Shown: positions 5,510 to 6,395 of the stretch, in pieces | Numbering within the stretch: the first letter of the stretch is position 1 | Layout of the letters: each line of letters opens with the position of its first letter | Assembly (NCBI GenBank): GCA_964637655.1 | Contig: CAZWUZ010000224.1 | Location: 1 to 6,395, forward strand | DNA from: CAZWUZ01 sp964637655 [NCBI: uncultured bacterium] | GTDB taxonomy: Bacteria > DAOPZR01 | Direction of reading: 5' to 3' | Length of the DNA: 6,395 nt | Program-made: the position numbers and the translations under genes | The notes under the pieces: model-generated | Seen by the model: the letters and a program-made list of their open reading frames with translations, nothing else | Told to the model about the DNA's origin: nothing | Database searches by the model: none

Positions 5510-6395
5510 GCTTTGCCTTCCCGGAAGGTATGGGCCAGGCGGATGTCCGCCGGGCAGGCCGCGGCGCAGGCGCCACAGAGGAAACAGTCGTCGAGATGCG
5601 CCGCCAGCGCCGGCGTGTGACGCTCCGCGCGCAGTTCCTCGCGCATGAACGACGGGTGCAGACCGAGCGGACAGGCGTCGTGGCAGGCGCCGCAGCGGAT
5701 GCAGCGTCCTTCTTCCCGCACCAGCCGCGCCGTGCGCGGCACCACGAGCAGCGCGTTGGTCGCACGCGTCACGCAGAAGTCCGGAGCTGCTTCCTGTCCC
5801 ATCATCATGCCGCCGGCGATAAGCACGTCGTGCGCCGCAGTGTATGGCAGGGACGTCTGCGCGAGAATATGCGCGGCGGGGGTGCCGACCGGCACGATGA
5901 GATTGCGGGGCGCGCGGCCCGGCGACCAGACGGTGAGCGGGCGCTCGCAGCAGGGCTCGCCGTCACGCACCGCGCGTCCGAGCGCGTGCAGCGTGGCGAC
6001 GCTGAAGACGAGGCAGCCGCGGCGCATCGGCAGCATGCCGGGGGGCAGCGATGTTCCTGTCAGCGCCTGCACGATGAGCCGTTCCGCGCCCGCGGGGTAG
6101 GTATCGGGGAGCGTGAGCAGTTCGCAGCCGCTGCGGCGTGCGCGCCCCGCCGCGGCATGCTGCACCGCCACCACGGTACGGGTCAGGCCAAGCAGGTGTG
6201 CCAGCCAGTCAGCGCCCGCGCGCACCGTGGCGGTTTCATGCAGCAGCAGTGATTCGTCGATGGCAAGATGCGGTTCGCATTCCACCGCGTTGATGATGAG
6301 CGTGGTCGCACCGGCGGCGGCACGCAGTTTTACCGCGGCGGGGAAGTGGCTCCCCCCCATCCCCGCCAGCCCGGCGACGGCAGCATAGGCGGGGA
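5488..6395 (-). CDS. rnfC: Rnf electron transport complex subunit C, N-terminus beyond window edge
   Basis: This is the C-terminal 301 residues of RnfC, the peripheral subunit that binds NAD(H), FMN and two [4Fe-4S] clusters. Numbering from the first complete codon (6393), the nucleotide-binding glycine loop GLAGMGGSHFPAAVKL is at 8-23 and INAVECEPHLAIDE at 34-47. An SLBB/ubiquitin-like region leads to AGGMMMGQEA. The two ferredoxin-type cluster motifs are complete: C231, C234, C237, C241 (CIRCGACHDACP) and C270, C273, C276, C280 (CFLCGACAAACP). The frame is open through the right edge, so the ATG at 6360 is internal and not the start; about 130-140 residues are probably missing. Only 21 residues follow the last cysteine, shorter than the tail of many RnfC proteins. 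PduS shares this architecture, but the adjoining rnfD favours RnfC. The gene is translationally overlapped with rnfD. Confidence 0.95.
   Translation of the reverse strand, partial: PAYAAVAGLAGMGGSHFPAAVKLRAAAGATTLIINAVECEPHLAIDESLLLHETATVRAGADWLAHLLGLTRTVVAVQHAAAGRARRSGCELLTLPDTYPAGAERLIVQALTGTSLPPGMLPMRRGCLVFSVATLHALGRAVRDGEPCCERPLTVWSPGRAPRNLIVPVGTPAAHILAQTSLPYTAAHDVLIAGGMMMGQEAAPDFCVTRATNALLVVPRTARLVREEGRCIRCGACHDACPLGLHPSFMREELRAERHTPALAAHLDDCFLCGACAAACPADIRLAHTFREGKAWLRARR
5516..5522 (-). promoter_or_regulatory. Ribosome binding site of rnfD
   Basis: GGGAAGG on the minus strand lies six bases before the ATG at 5509, inside the last codons of rnfC. It supports the start that gives MAARAPLTAPFLRRGPST, which matches the conserved RnfD N-terminal pattern. 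Confidence 0.55.

Noticed and set aside
5530-6252. A 240-codon plus-strand open frame opposite rnfC
   Set aside because: It is antisense to well-supported Fe-S motifs of rnfC, arginine-rich, and has no recognisable domain.

Overview
The window is GC-rich (about two-thirds G+C by eye) and almost fully coding. Every supportable gene lies on the minus strand, so transcription runs from the right edge to the left. An Rnf-type ion pump, a dihydrolipoyl dehydrogenase, a GAF-domain response regulator and a B12-dependent radical SAM enzyme fit a Gram-negative bacterium with an anaerobic or facultative, redox-flexible metabolism. Nothing in the sequence fixes the phylum. No mobile element, RNA gene or CRISPR array was seen, so this looks like ordinary chromosome.

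Layout in the direction of transcription. (1) 6395-5488: rnfC, missing its N-terminal part beyond the window edge. (2) 5509-4553: rnfD, starting inside the end of rnfC with a 22-base overlap. These are a peripheral Fe-S/flavin subunit and a membrane subunit of the Rnf complex, which couples ferredoxin:NAD electron transfer to ion transport. (3) 4552-4514: a 39-base gap. A near-consensus sigma-70 promoter (TTGACA, 17 bases, TACAAT) ends here, with its -35 box and part of its spacer inside the last codons of rnfD. (4) 4513-3152: lpdA, dihydrolipoyl dehydrogenase. (5) 3138-2158: a receiver-GAF response regulator without a DNA-binding domain. (6) 2151-994: an RlmI-type 23S rRNA cytosine methyltransferase. 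(7) 994-1: a cobalamin-binding radical SAM protein, cut off at its C-terminus by the left edge.

Genes 4 to 7 are spaced by 13 bases, 6 bases and a one-base stop/start overlap, so they read as one operon, probably driven by the promoter at 4570-4542. No terminator separates rnfD from lpdA, so read-through from the rnf genes could also supply the operon. A biochemical link exists at the level of NADH, which Lpd produces and Rnf exchanges with ferredoxin, but the regulator, rRNA methylase and radical SAM enzyme have no obvious shared pathway. The least explained points are the orphan radical SAM enzyme, the output-less regulator, and the gene order in which rnfD is followed directly by lpdA instead of rnfG/rnfE. 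I found no clear evidence of an entirely new system.
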